Shown piece after piece: positions 56,234 through 64,000 of a stretch of 64,000 bases of DNA. Position numbers and translations under genes: made by a program. Every line of letters begins with the position of its first letter. The first letter of the stretch is position 1. This stretch comes from AP-15 sp963700195 (lineage in GTDB: Bacteria; Pseudomonadota; Alphaproteobacteria; ATCC43930; CGMCC-115725): NCBI GenBank assembly GCA_963700195.1, contig CAVOWQ010000022.1:1-64000 (forward strand). The letters run 5' to 3'. Below the pieces are notes generated by a model. It ran no database searches and had not been told where the DNA came from. It saw only the letters and a program-made list of their open reading frames with translations.

Positions 56234-57457
56234 ATGCCGTCCTTTCGCTGGTCGGCGGTAAATCCCGGCGGTGATGTCGCCCGCGGCGTCATGGAGGCGC
56301 CTGACCGCGCGGCCGTCGTCGAGCGGCTGCAGCGTCAGGGGCAAATCGTGCTGCGTGCCGACTTGGCCGCAGGGCGCGGCGGCTGGGCCGACTTTCTGCA
56401 GGTCGAGCTCGGCCGCAGCCGCAGTCTCGACAAGGCCTCACTCGGCGAAGTCACCCGCGAGCTGTCGATCATGCTGGGGGCGGGGCAGGATCTCGATCGC
56501 GCGCTGCGTTTCGTCGTGGAAAACACCAGCAATGCCCGGGCCCGGACAATTCTCGGCAATGTGCGCGACAAGGTGCGTTCCGGCAGCTCGCTCGCCGCGG
56601 CGCTCGCTGGCGAGCCGCAGAGCTTCTCCAAGATGTATGTCGGCCTGGTGCGAGCCGGAGAAGCGGGCGGCACTTTGTCCGCGACGCTAGACCGCCTGGC
56701 GACCCTCCTCGAGCGCGAGCGCAGCCTCAGCGCCAATCTGCGTTCGGCGCTGATCTATCCGGCGCTGCTGGTTGTCGCAGCGATCGGCTCGATCGTGCTG
56801 CTGCTCGATTACGTGCTGCCGCAGTTCACCCCGATTTTCGAGCAGGCCGGTGCCGAACTGCCCGCTGCGACCCGCGTGCTGATGACTGTCGGGACGGTCG
56901 TCGGTGCCTTGGCGCCCTGGCTATTCGTGGCGCTTTTGGCCGGCGGGCTGATCGCCCGGCAGCTATTGATGCGGCCCGCCTATCGCCTGAAGGTCGATCG
57001 CGTGCTGCTGCATCTGCCGGTCGCCGGCGGGTTGTTGCGCGAGACCCTCGCGGCCCGTCTCACCCGCACGCTCGGCAGCCTGTTGCAGAATGGCGTTCCG
57101 TTGATTCCGGCCCTCGGTATCGCCAAGGATGCGCTCGGCAATCTCGCTGCCGCCGCCGCGGTCGAAGCGGCAGCGCTTGGCGCAAAAGGCGGCGGCGGGC
57201 TCGCCCGGCCGCTCGCCGCTGCCGGCGTATTCCCGGCTCGGACCATCCACCTGCTGCAGCTCGGTGAAGAGGCCGCGCAGCTCTCCTCGATGGCGCTCAA
57301 GGCCGCCGATATCCACGACGAGCAAGCGCGCTTGATGATGCAGCGGCTCGTCGCGCTCGCGGTGCCGATGATCACCATTGCGATGGGTCTCGCCGTCGCG
57401 GGGATTGTCAGCGCTCTGCTGACGGCGATGCTGAGCCTCAATGATTTGGCGGTGTAG
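56234..57457 (+). CDS. gspF: Type II secretion system inner-membrane protein GspF
   Basis: A 407-residue platform protein with two similar GspF domains. Seen are 'GEVTRELSIMLGAGQDLDRA', 'MYVGLVRAGEAGGTLSATLD', 'LRSALIYPALLVVAAIGSIV' and the second-domain 'ARLTRTLGSLLQNGVPLIPA', ending with the helix 'AGIVSALLTAMLSLNDLAV'. ATG 56234 follows the gspE TAG by one base. Its last 17 bases overlap gspH. Confidence 0.95.
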   Translation: MPSFRWSAVNPGGDVARGVMEAPDRAAVVERLQRQGQIVLRADLAAGRGGWADFLQVELGRSRSLDKASLGEVTRELSIMLGAGQDLDRALRFVVENTSNARARTILGNVRDKVRSGSSLAAALAGEPQSFSKMYVGLVRAGEAGGTLSATLDRLATLLERERSLSANLRSALIYPALLVVAAIGSIVLLLDYVLPQFTPIFEQAGAELPAATRVLMTVGTVVGALAPWLFVALLAGGLIARQLLMRPAYRLKVDRVLLHLPVAGGLLRETLAARLTRTLGSLLQNGVPLIPALGIAKDALGNLAAAAAVEAAALGAKGGGGLARPLAAAGVFPARTIHLLQLGEEAAQLSSMALKAADIHDEQARLMMQRLVALAVPMITIAMGLAVAGIVSALLTAMLSLNDLAV

Positions 57458-57917
57458 AGCTTCCCGGCCCGATCTGAATCGCTGTAGCGGCTTTACTCTG
57501 ATCGAGGTCATCGTCACGCTTGCCATTCTCGGTTTCGCGCTGGTTCTCGTTGCCGGCTACAAGCCTCCGTGGAGCAGCGGGCTCGGGCTCAGGGGGACGG
57601 CCTCCGAGCTCGCCTCGGGACTACGCCTGGCGCGGTCGGAGGCGATAGCGAGCAATCGGCAAGTGCCCTTCGATCTCGATGTGACCGGCCACGTCTATCG
57701 TGTCGGCGCGGGAGCGGAGCGGCGCTTGCCAGCTAATCTCTCGATCGAGCTTTTGACCATCATCGGCGAAAACCGCGGAGCCAGTGTCGGCGACATCCGC
57801 TTTAATCCCGACGGCAGCTCAACTGGGGGCAGGATTGCGCTTGCCGACGGCAAGCGGCGCGTGGCCGTCGGCGTCGACTGGCTGACCGGGAGGGTGAGCG
57901 TCGCCGATGTGCGCTGA
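57441..57917 (+). CDS. gspH: Type II secretion minor pseudopilin GspH
   Basis: A 158-residue pseudopilin precursor. The class III leader ends before 'GFTLIEVIVTLAILGFALVL' (cleavage after the Gly, Glu at +5). The C-terminal half has the GspH features 'LRLARSEAIASNRQVPFDLD' and 'IRFNPDGSSTGGRIALADGK'. ATG 57441 lies inside the gspF end, a normal coupling. The major pseudopilin gspG, usually between F and H, is not present here. Confidence 0.9.
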   Translation: MIWRCRASRPDLNRCSGFTLIEVIVTLAILGFALVLVAGYKPPWSSGLGLRGTASELASGLRLARSEAIASNRQVPFDLDVTGHVYRVGAGAERRLPANLSIELLTIIGENRGASVGDIRFNPDGSSTGGRIALADGKRRVAVGVDWLTGRVSVADVR

Positions 57918-58329
57918 CGGCCCGATGGGGAAAAATGGCTTCACCCTCCTCGAGGTCGTCGTCGCGCTGGCAATTGCCGGGTTGGCTTTGGTAGGGCTGT
58001 TCCGCGCCGGAAGCGGCGGGCTCTTCGCCGTGGACACCGCGGCGCGCGCCGAGGAGGCCGTTCAGCGCGCCCAGTCGCATCTCGCGGCGGTCGGGCGCGA
58101 CGCCGCGTTGGTCGAGGGCGAATTCACCGGAGATGACGGCGGCGGCTACCGCTGGGCGCTCCGCGTCTCGCCGCTGACCTCGCGGCAGTCCGTGGGGCAG
58201 GACGGTGTATCATCGGTAACCACCACCTTGTTCAATGTGGAGGTCGCAATTTCGTGGCCCGGACATGAGGGTGACCGGTCGGTGGTGCTGAGAACATTGC
58301 GCCTCGGCACCGCGGGGACGGGTGGGTGA
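57907..58329 (+). CDS. gspI: Type II secretion minor pseudopilin GspI
   Basis: A 140-residue pseudopilin precursor: 'GKNGFTLLEVVVALAIAGLA' is the leader and hydrophobic N-helix, followed by 'QRAQSHLAAVGRDAALVEGE', which matches the GspI pattern. It overlaps gspH by 11 bases and gspJ by four, consistent with translational coupling. ATG 57907 is used; ATG 57925 would shorten the leader to the usual few residues and is possible. Confidence 0.9.
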   Translation: MCADGPMGKNGFTLLEVVVALAIAGLALVGLFRAGSGGLFAVDTAARAEEAVQRAQSHLAAVGRDAALVEGEFTGDDGGGYRWALRVSPLTSRQSVGQDGVSSVTTTLFNVEVAISWPGHEGDRSVVLRTLRLGTAGTGG

Positions 58330-58952
58330 GCCCGCCGGCGAACGACCGCGCCTTCGCCCGGCAGAGTGGGTTCACTCTGCTCGAAATGCTCGTCGTCGTG
58401 GCGGTGCTCGGCTTTCTGATAGTCGGCCTGACGCAAGGCGTGCGCACCGGGCTCACCCTCTGGGAGGCGCAATCTCGGCGGGTGGGCGAAACCGCCGAGC
58501 TCGATGCGGCCGCCCGCATCCTGCGCGCCTTGCTGAGCGGGATCGCTCCAACACCGTCTTTCGGCACCACCGCCGGCGCCGCGGGTGGCGAGGAGCTGAA
58601 GGGCGGCGCAGCCAGCCTGGCCTTTGTGGGCGATCTGCCCACCGGGCTCGGAACTACCCAGCGCGCCGACATTACGCTCGAGCTGAGCCGCGGTCGGCTC
58701 GTCTTGCGTTGGACGCCGCATCGCCACGAGCTGTCCACCGCCACGGTCACCCCGCCCACGGAAACCGAATTAGTGGGCAATGTCGAGCGGCTCGATCTCG
58801 CTTATTGGGGTGCGTCCGTTTCTGGGCAGGAAGTGGGGTGGCAATCACAGTGGGACGGCCCGGCGATTCCAGAACTCATCCGAATCCGGCTCGTCTTCGG
58901 CGAGAAGGACCGACGCCGCTTTCCGGATTTGATAGCCGCCCCTCAGTCATGA
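58326..58952 (+). CDS. gspJ: Type II secretion minor pseudopilin GspJ
   Basis: A 208-residue pseudopilin precursor starting at GTG 58326, overlapping gspI. The leader and N-helix are 'QSGFTLLEMLVVVAVLGFLI'; later 'AAARILRALLSGIAPTPSFG', 'LSRGRLVLRWTPHRHE' and 'IPELIRIRLVFGEKDRRRFP' fit GspJ. It is followed by a 239-base gap before gspL, where gspK would stand in the common gene order; a gspK-like gene instead lies after gspD. Confidence 0.9.
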   Translation: MSPPANDRAFARQSGFTLLEMLVVVAVLGFLIVGLTQGVRTGLTLWEAQSRRVGETAELDAAARILRALLSGIAPTPSFGTTAGAAGGEELKGGAASLAFVGDLPTGLGTTQRADITLELSRGRLVLRWTPHRHELSTATVTPPTETELVGNVERLDLAYWGASVSGQEVGWQSQWDGPAIPELIRIRLVFGEKDRRRFPDLIAAPQS

Positions 58953-59191
58953 GATCCGCGAGCGATTCGCGTTATACCACTCGGCGCGTGCTGTCGTTAC
59001 CGCGCCTTGCCCCTTATTTCTTGCGGCACATCCAGCATTCCCGGTGAACTTGCCTTGATCGAGCCATATTCGGAAAATCTTCTGTCGGCGCCAAGCTGAG
59101 GGGTGGAGAGCCTTTCTGTACCGCTGCTGTCCTATAGGGATGACAGCGGCGGCGGTGCAGGCTGGATTTAGATCGGCTACGGTCTCGGATC
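58953..59191. other. Intra-operon gap between gspJ and gspL
   Basis: About 240 bases without a supported gene in an otherwise overlapping operon. It contains a small hairpin, GCTGTC (59126-59131) with GACAGC (59142-59147) around CTATAGGGAT, and lower GC than its surroundings, so it may hold a second promoter or mark a deletion of an ancestral gene. Confidence 0.45.
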
Positions 59192-60229
59192 ATGTTACGC
59201 GAGTTCTTTGCCTGGTGGTGCGCACAGCTTGCAGACTTGCTGCCGCAGGAATTGCGGCGATCCGCGCTGGGCACCGGCGATGCGCTGGTGATTACTCCGA
59301 TCGGCCGCTTGGGGCAGGGGGTCGAAGCTGTTGCCGTGGATCAGCGCCATAACGGCAAGGAGAGCCCACTCGGCCATTTTGCTCTCGGGGCGATCGGTGT
59401 GGCCGACCTGCCTCGCATGGCGGAGAAGACCCCTGTGCTTCGCCTCGGCGAGGCCGACGTGCTGGGCAAGACCGTCAGCCTGCCACTTGCTGCCGAACGA
59501 GAGCTCGACCAAGCGCTCGCCTTCGAGATGGACCGCGAAACCCCGTTCACGGCGGAGGAACTCTATTGGAACCATCGAGTCATCGAGGCCGACCGACAAA
59601 ACGGGCGGTTGTCGGTGCGCCTCTGGCTCGTTCCGAAAGCGAACCTCGATCCGCTACTCACCGATCTTGCTGCAGTCGGAATTCGGCCGCGGCGGGTGGA
59701 GATCGCCGACGGTCCGGACAAAGGGACTTACCTGCCGCTCAATGGGGACGGAACTCGTAAACATCACGACTCGCACCGCCTGCTCTGGCCGGCCGCCGCG
59801 TGTTGCGCGGCTCTCGCAATGGCCGCCGTGGCAACGCCCTTTGTACGCCAGGAGCTGACCTTGGCGTCTCTCAACGCTCAAGTCGGGGCGGCCCGAGCTG
59901 CGGCCGCAGAGGCCGACCACCTGCGCCAGGATATCGATCGCCTGTCGGGCAGTGCCGGCTTTATCGAAAGCGAGCGCGACAAGGCCGGGCGGCCGCTAGT
60001 CGTATTGGCGGCCACGACCCGCACTCTGCCTGACGATACCTACCTGACCGAAATGGAGCTGCGGCAACGGAAACTGACGCTAAGCGGCCGCTCTGCCGGG
60101 GCCGCCCGCTTGATCGGAGCGCTCGCCGCCGATCCGGAGTTCCGAAATCCCGGCTTTTCGGCACCCGTGACCCGGCTCGAGGCCCTCAAGGCCGAGCTTT
60201 TCACGATCAACGCGGAGGTCAGGCCGTAG
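59192..60229 (+). CDS. gspL: Type II secretion protein GspL-like (PilM/PilN-type)
   Basis: A 345-residue bitopic protein. The N-terminal cytoplasmic part resembles GspL/PilM ('RELDQALAFEMDRETPFTAE', 'LYWNHRVIEADRQNGRLSVR', 'LIVPKANLDPLL'-like segment); a single transmembrane helix lies at 'LLWPAAACCAALAMAAVATP'; the periplasmic part has a coiled-coil ('AAAEADHLRQDIDRLSG') and a ferredoxin-like fold ('LPDDTYLTEMELRQRKLTLS'). GspL links GspE to the membrane platform. The alphaproteobacterial version is a PilN-like fusion. Confidence 0.85.
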   Translation: MLREFFAWWCAQLADLLPQELRRSALGTGDALVITPIGRLGQGVEAVAVDQRHNGKESPLGHFALGAIGVADLPRMAEKTPVLRLGEADVLGKTVSLPLAAERELDQALAFEMDRETPFTAEELYWNHRVIEADRQNGRLSVRLWLVPKANLDPLLTDLAAVGIRPRRVEIADGPDKGTYLPLNGDGTRKHHDSHRLLWPAAACCAALAMAAVATPFVRQELTLASLNAQVGAARAAAAEADHLRQDIDRLSGSAGFIESERDKAGRPLVVLAATTRTLPDDTYLTEMELRQRKLTLSGRSAGAARLIGALAADPEFRNPGFSAPVTRLEALKAELFTINAEVRP

Positions 60230-60243
60230 CCTCGTTTACCGCC

Positions 60244-60822
60244 ATGCCGACTGGCCGGCGAGGCCAGTTTTTGGCGCTGAGCCTGCTGTTCGTCGCGCTG
60301 GGAGGCGTCTACTTCGTGGCCGTCTCGCCCTTGCTCGGGCTCTACGCCGAGCGCGCCGCTGCGCTGGACAATCGGCGCATGCTGGTGCCGCGGCTGCGCG
60401 CCGCCGCGGACGAGCTGCCGGCTCTGCGCGCCCGAGTCGAGCAGCTGCGTGCGGCTGCCGGCACACGCAAGATCACTTTGGATGGTGCCAGCGATGCGAT
60501 AGCTGCGGCCACGCTGCAAAGTCGCATAGAGGAACTCGCCACCTCCGCCGGCGCGACGATCGGCAGCACCGAAAGCCTTCCGGCCGAAGCGCGTTCGGGC
60601 TATCGCCGCATCGGACTGCGCTACGTCCTCAGCGGATCCTACGAGACGCTGACCAAATTCCTCGCCAAACTCGAGTCTGCCACACCGCCCCTGGTGATCG
60701 ACAATTTGCATATCCACGGCGTGCTGAGGCGGCCCGGCACGCCTGCGGCTGCGGGGCTCGATGCCGGTCTGGATGTTTACGCTTACCGTGATGGCGAAAA
60801 ATCCGTGGCGGTCAAGCAATGA
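60244..60822 (+). CDS. gspM: Type II secretion protein GspM
   Basis: A 192-residue bitopic protein with one N-terminal helix ('FLALSLLFVALGGVYFVAVS'), a coiled-coil ('RLRAAADELPALRARVEQLR') and a small periplasmic domain ('YVLSGSYETLTKFLAKLESA', 'PLVIDNLHIHG'). This is the GspMb form. It follows gspL by 14 bases and its stop overlaps the next start (ATGA). Confidence 0.88.
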   Translation: MPTGRRGQFLALSLLFVALGGVYFVAVSPLLGLYAERAAALDNRRMLVPRLRAAADELPALRARVEQLRAAAGTRKITLDGASDAIAAATLQSRIEELATSAGATIGSTESLPAEARSGYRRIGLRYVLSGSYETLTKFLAKLESATPPLVIDNLHIHGVLRRPGTPAAAGLDAGLDVYAYRDGEKSVAVKQ

Positions 60823-61470
60823 TCGATCGCCTCGTGCTATTGCTACTGATCGGGGGATGCCTGCTGTTCGGCGCGATCGTAATCATGGAGCTTGCTCCCG
60901 CTGGGGCGGAGGATGAGGTGGTCGCCCAGGCGGCGCGGCCCGACGCGGCGAGCCCAACAACTCGGCGGCAGAACCCGAGACCCGAGGAGCTGGTTGCCAC
61001 TGCCCTCGCTCGACCGCTCTTCAGCAGCACGCGGCGGCCTCCTCAAGACGCTCCCGGCGGAGCTGCCGCCGATTCCGATCTCTCCGATGCGAGGTTGACC
61101 GGAATCGTTACGACCCCCCGCCACCGCATCGCAATTTTCGCGGTCAGCGGCGACAAGCCGCTGAAGGTCGCCGAGGGCGACGCCGTAAGCGGCTGGCGGA
61201 TCGAGAGCATCACGCCCCGCGAGGTCTCGTTGAGCGGCCCGAGCGGAACCAAGACCCTGCAGCCAAAGCTCGATCCGAGTTTAGTCCCGCCGCCTGGGCA
61301 ACCGCCGATCGGTCAACCCGGCGCACGAGGACCAATCCCGCCGGCTGCCGGCAGGCCGCGCGTTCCTGTGCCGGGTGCGGCCCCAGGCGTCGCGCCGCGC
61401 CTTCCAAGTCCTCCCGGTCAATCCTCCCCCCGCGCTACCGCGGGCAGCGCGGCTACGCCAGCAGCGGTAA
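60819..61470 (+). CDS. Type II secretion GspC/GspN-like protein, frameshifted
   Basis: About 216 residues. An N-terminal membrane helix ('LVLLLLIGGCLLFGAIVIME') is followed by 'VATALARPLFSSTRRPP' and an HR-like domain, 'ARLTGIVTTPRHRIAIFAVS' and 'VAEGDAVSGWRIESITPREV', as in GspC/GspN-type proteins that connect the platform to the secretin. As sequenced, the frame continues into gspD, but one frame over a natural end is seen: 'FQVLPVNPPPALPRAARLRQ' then a TAA at 61468 overlapping the gspD ATG (TAATG). A one-base insertion somewhere between about 61290 and 61400 explains the apparent fusion. Confidence 0.8.
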
Positions 61471-63743
61471 TGTCGATGCTTGGACGTTCTATTCGGCCGC
61501 TCGCCCTCGCCGTCGCGGTCGTCGTGCTGGCCGATTGCCAGCCGGCACAGCCGGGTTTGGAGCCATTGGAGCAGCCGAGCAGCTTGCAAGCCGCGGAGCC
61601 TCGAATAAACAGCGCGATCCCCAACGATCGCAGCCGGCAACGTCCCTTTGTCGCGTCCGGCACCGAAGCAGCGCCCGTGGTGCCGCCGCCGGGCCCGGGA
61701 GTGACCGCCACTCAGGCCGGCGATGTAACCTTAAACTTTGTCGACACCGATATAAGGGAGATCGTACGCACCATTCTCGGAACCACACTCAACCTGAACT
61801 ACTCGATCGACCCTAACGTGCATGGCACCGGGTCGATCGAGACCGGCACCCCAATGCAGCGTTCGGCGTTGCTGCCGACGCTCGAAACCTTGCTCAACGC
61901 GAACGGCGCGACATTGATCGAACGCAATGGGGTCTACGCCGTGGTCCCGTCGTCGGCGGGTGCGACCCGCAACCTTGTCTCCGGCGGGAACGCAATAGGC
62001 GCCGGTACCCAGGTCGCGCCATTACGCTACGCTTCGGCCAAGGATCTTGCCAAAGTGCTCGAACCCTATGTTGCAGAGGGCGGAAAAATCGCCGCCGACC
62101 CAGCGGCCAACGCGATAATCGTCTCCGGGGACGCCGCGGTCCGCCAGACCCTGGTCGGTCTTATCCAGGCTTTCGACATCGACATCCTGGCCGGTCAGTC
62201 CTATGCCCTTTTTCCGGCGGGCGACAGCGACCCGGCAAAGCGGGCAAGCGAGTTCGAGCGGGTGTTGCAGGCTCAGGCCGAAGGCGCGCTCGGCGGCATC
62301 GTGCGCGTCGTCCCGATGGATCGGGTCAATGCTGTTCTCGTAGTGTCGTCGCAGCCTCGCTACATCGATGCGGCAAGACAATTCTTCAGGCTCACGAACG
62401 AGCTCGAGGACGCCACCGCGCGGACCTGGCATGTCTATTACGTGCAGAATGGCCAGAGCGCCGATCTCGAGAACCTCCTCCAGCGAGCGTTCACGCCGCG
62501 CAATGTCTCCCCGACCCCCGGTCCGCCGGGGAGCACTGCACCCGGCGCTGGGCAATTGACGATCGGAGGGGGACAGCCTCCGGGTGGCGGCATCGGTTTC
62601 GGGGGCCAAGGCTCTACGGCAGGCCTTGGAGGGGCCGGTGGAGGGGGCGGCGCCACCACGGGCCTGCCGGGCGCGGCCGGAGGGGCCGGAGCCGGAGGTG
62701 GCCTAGGTGCCGGGATCCCCCAGCCGGGGGCGGCGGCCGAGGCAGCGCCTCCCGCCACCGAGCCGTTATCGACCGAGACTGGGCCCGGTGGTGCGGCGCC
62801 CGAGAACCGTATGCGCATCCTCGCCAACCGGCGCAACAATGCGCTGTTGATCTATGCGACGCCGAGCGAATACACGGTGATCGAGGGGATGCTGCGCAAG
62901 ATCGACATCATCCCGCTCCAGGTGCTGATCGAGGCGACGATCGCCGAAGTCGACCTCAATGATTCGCTGCAATACGGCACGCAATTCTTCTTCAAGGCCG
63001 ATCATGTCGCCTTCACCCTGGGTCCGCAATCGAATCTTCCTGTGCTCGGCGGCCTGCCGTTTCCCTCGACTAATCCCTTTTTCACACTGAGCAAATCTCC
63101 AAATTTCGCGCTCTCAGCACTCGCCGCAGTGACCAAGGTCAAGGTGCTGTCGGCGCCGCAGGTCATGGTCCTCGACAACGAACCGGCACGCCTGCAGGTC
63201 GGCCAGCAGGTACCGGTGCTAACCGGGACCGCGACGAGCACGCTCGCTGCCAACGCTCCGGTCGTCAACAGCGTCGACTATCATTCGACGGGCGTCATCA
63301 TGCAGGTGACGCCGCGCGTCAATTCCGGCGGCCTGGTTTCGCTCGACATCGCCCAGGAAGTCAGCGATGTCGCGGCCGCGGCGACGAACACGGTCCAAGG
63401 CTCGCCAACCTTCAATGATCAGATATTCCGCACGCGGGTGGCTGTCCAAGACGGCCAGACCGTTGGGATGGCCGGTCTGATCCGCGATAATGTCTCGCAT
63501 CAGAACGGCGGCATACCCTTCCTCAAGGATATCCCGATCCTCGGTACACTGGTTTCGACCCAGGACAACTCGCGCATGCGCACGGAACTGTTGGTGCTGA
63601 TCACCCCGCACGTCGTGCACGATCAGCGCGATGCCCGTGCGCTGACCGAGGATTTGCGCAATCAGCTGATGAATGCCGGCCTCGTCCCGCAGCAGCTGCA
63701 GCGCCAGGGCTCGCCGGGCTTGGCAAATCCGAACAAGCTGTAG
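61470..63743 (+). CDS. gspD: Type II secretion outer-membrane secretin GspD
   Basis: A 757-residue secretin. ATG 61470 starts a lipoprotein-type signal ('RPLALAVAVVVLADCQPAQ', Cys at the lipobox). N0 begins 'VTLNFVDTDIREIVRTILGT'; N1-N3 repeats follow ('ANAIIVSGDAAVRQTLVGLI', 'RVNAVLVVSSQPRYIDAARQ'). A Gly/Pro-rich insert of about 100 residues separates N2/N3 from 'RNNALLIYATPSEYTVIEGM'. The secretin core shows 'VLIEATIAEVDLNDSLQYG', 'VLSAPQVMVLDNEPARLQVG', 'VTPRVNSGGLVSLDIAQEVS' and 'PILGTLVSTQDNSRMRTELL'. It forms the outer-membrane exit channel. Confidence 0.95.
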   Translation: MSMLGRSIRPLALAVAVVVLADCQPAQPGLEPLEQPSSLQAAEPRINSAIPNDRSRQRPFVASGTEAAPVVPPPGPGVTATQAGDVTLNFVDTDIREIVRTILGTTLNLNYSIDPNVHGTGSIETGTPMQRSALLPTLETLLNANGATLIERNGVYAVVPSSAGATRNLVSGGNAIGAGTQVAPLRYASAKDLAKVLEPYVAEGGKIAADPAANAIIVSGDAAVRQTLVGLIQAFDIDILAGQSYALFPAGDSDPAKRASEFERVLQAQAEGALGGIVRVVPMDRVNAVLVVSSQPRYIDAARQFFRLTNELEDATARTWHVYYVQNGQSADLENLLQRAFTPRNVSPTPGPPGSTAPGAGQLTIGGGQPPGGGIGFGGQGSTAGLGGAGGGGGATTGLPGAAGGAGAGGGLGAGIPQPGAAAEAAPPATEPLSTETGPGGAAPENRMRILANRRNNALLIYATPSEYTVIEGMLRKIDIIPLQVLIEATIAEVDLNDSLQYGTQFFFKADHVAFTLGPQSNLPVLGGLPFPSTNPFFTLSKSPNFALSALAAVTKVKVLSAPQVMVLDNEPARLQVGQQVPVLTGTATSTLAANAPVVNSVDYHSTGVIMQVTPRVNSGGLVSLDIAQEVSDVAAAATNTVQGSPTFNDQIFRTRVAVQDGQTVGMAGLIRDNVSHQNGGIPFLKDIPILGTLVSTQDNSRMRTELLVLITPHVVHDQRDARALTEDLRNQLMNAGLVPQQLQRQGSPGLANPNKL

Positions 63744-63746
63744 TCG

Positions 63747-64000
63747 GTGCCGCGCCGGTTTCCGCCAGAAATCGGCGGAATGCCGTCGGAACGGCGGGTT
63801 CGCGCTGATCATCGTGCTGTGGACGTTGGTGCTGATCGGCTTCATCGTCGCCCATCTGACGGCGAGCGGGCGAACGGAGATCCGCATAGCAGACAATCTC
63901 GTGGCCAACTCGGCATCGCAGGCCGCCGCCGAGGGCGCCATCTTCGAGGCCATCTTCAACCTTTCGGATCCGGAGCCGAAACAGCGCTGGCCGGCCGACG
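63747..64000 (+). CDS. gspK: Type II secretion minor pseudopilin GspK, partial at right edge
   Basis: From about 63790 the frame reads 'GGFALIIVLWTLVLIGFIVA', a pseudopilin leader and N-helix without the +5 Glu, which is the mark of GspK, then 'SGRTEIRIADNLVANSASQA' and 'EGAIFEAIFNLSDP'. The gene runs off the window. The start is unclear: GTG 63747 is out of frame with the conserved part, and the in-frame stretch before it has no start codon, so a frame break near 63760-63790 is likely. Confidence 0.75.
   Translation, partial: MPRRFPPEIGGMPSERRVRADHRAVDVGADRLHRRPSDGERANGDPHSRQSRGQLGIAGRRRGRHLRGHLQPFGSGAETALAGR

Noticed and set aside
60819..63743. A genuine GspC-GspD fusion protein
   Set aside because: A natural stop overlapping the gspD start is visible one frame over, and a lipoprotein signal lies at the internal start, so two genes joined by one base is the better reading.

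Overview
The window is GC-rich, densely coded chromosomal DNA. Its gene content and synteny point to an alphaproteobacterium, probably a free-living soil lineage near Rhodospirillales or Hyphomicrobiales: lysC-ptsP-rodZ, ETF-ubiquinone oxidoreductase with a TPR protein, ispE and tRNA-Gln, an LdtR-type MarR regulator, and an alphaproteobacterial-style type II secretion locus. No phage, plasmid or CRISPR structures are visible. The species cannot be named from sequence reading alone.

Layout. 1-8.8 kb: rodZ (partial), ptsP, nitronate monooxygenase and lysC on the minus strand; then ubiG, an enoyl-CoA hydratase with an N-terminal HTH extension, a CoA-binding protein and a 2-methylfumaryl-CoA isomerase-like CoA transferase. 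8.8-17.9 kb: radical SAM protein, the TIGR04283/TIGR04282 transferase pair, moaB, type-4 uracil-DNA glycosylase, ETF-QO, TPR protein, ispE, tRNA-Gln. 17.9-35.4 kb is a catabolic and accessory region: oxaloacetate decarboxylase-like enzyme, Rieske oxygenase, a four-gene gmaS-mgsCBA-type amine module, a 5'-truncated MFS gene, cupins, a Gly/Trp/His-rich secreted protein, an amidohydrolase, a zinc alcohol dehydrogenase, and a polar amino-acid ABC transporter. 35.4-39.7 kb: a valine-degradation run (acyl-CoA dehydrogenase, 3-hydroxyisobutyryl-CoA hydrolase, 3-hydroxyisobutyrate dehydrogenase), then an LdtR-like regulator with a palindromic candidate operator. 39.7-43.3 kb is a compositionally distinct pair of integral-membrane genes plus a duplicated gene scrap. 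43.4-53.6 kb: alaS, a TadD-like lipoprotein, an integrase scrap beside tRNA-Ser, a histidine kinase/KaiC-like pair, YihY, CreA, a deaminase and a methyltransferase. 53.6-64 kb: a type II secretion locus (prepilin peptidase, E, F, H, I, J, L, M, C/N, D, K).

Two features cut across the window. First, at least eighteen clear single-base frame breaks interrupt otherwise well-conserved genes, including housekeeping ones (ptsP, ubiG, ETF-QO). Several sit at short homopolymers, so most are probably assembly or read errors rather than real gene death; I annotate those genes across the break and give its position. Second, palindromic intergenic repeats are common. They include a composite element present twice in inverted orientation about 22 kb apart; one copy overlaps the 5' end of a glycosyltransferase and another palindrome cuts off the 5' end of the MFS gene. 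True decay is also present: C-terminal, N-terminal or partial scraps of an isocitrate-lyase-family gene, a GT87 gene, a periplasmic binding protein and an integrase.

The most interesting functional unit is the amine module at 18996-24547. Three proteins match the split glutamate-synthase-like N-methylglutamate synthase architecture (MgsABC/GlxBCD), they are translationally coupled to a type III glutamine synthetase homologue (GmaS/GlnT), and a Rieske oxygenase follows on the same strand.
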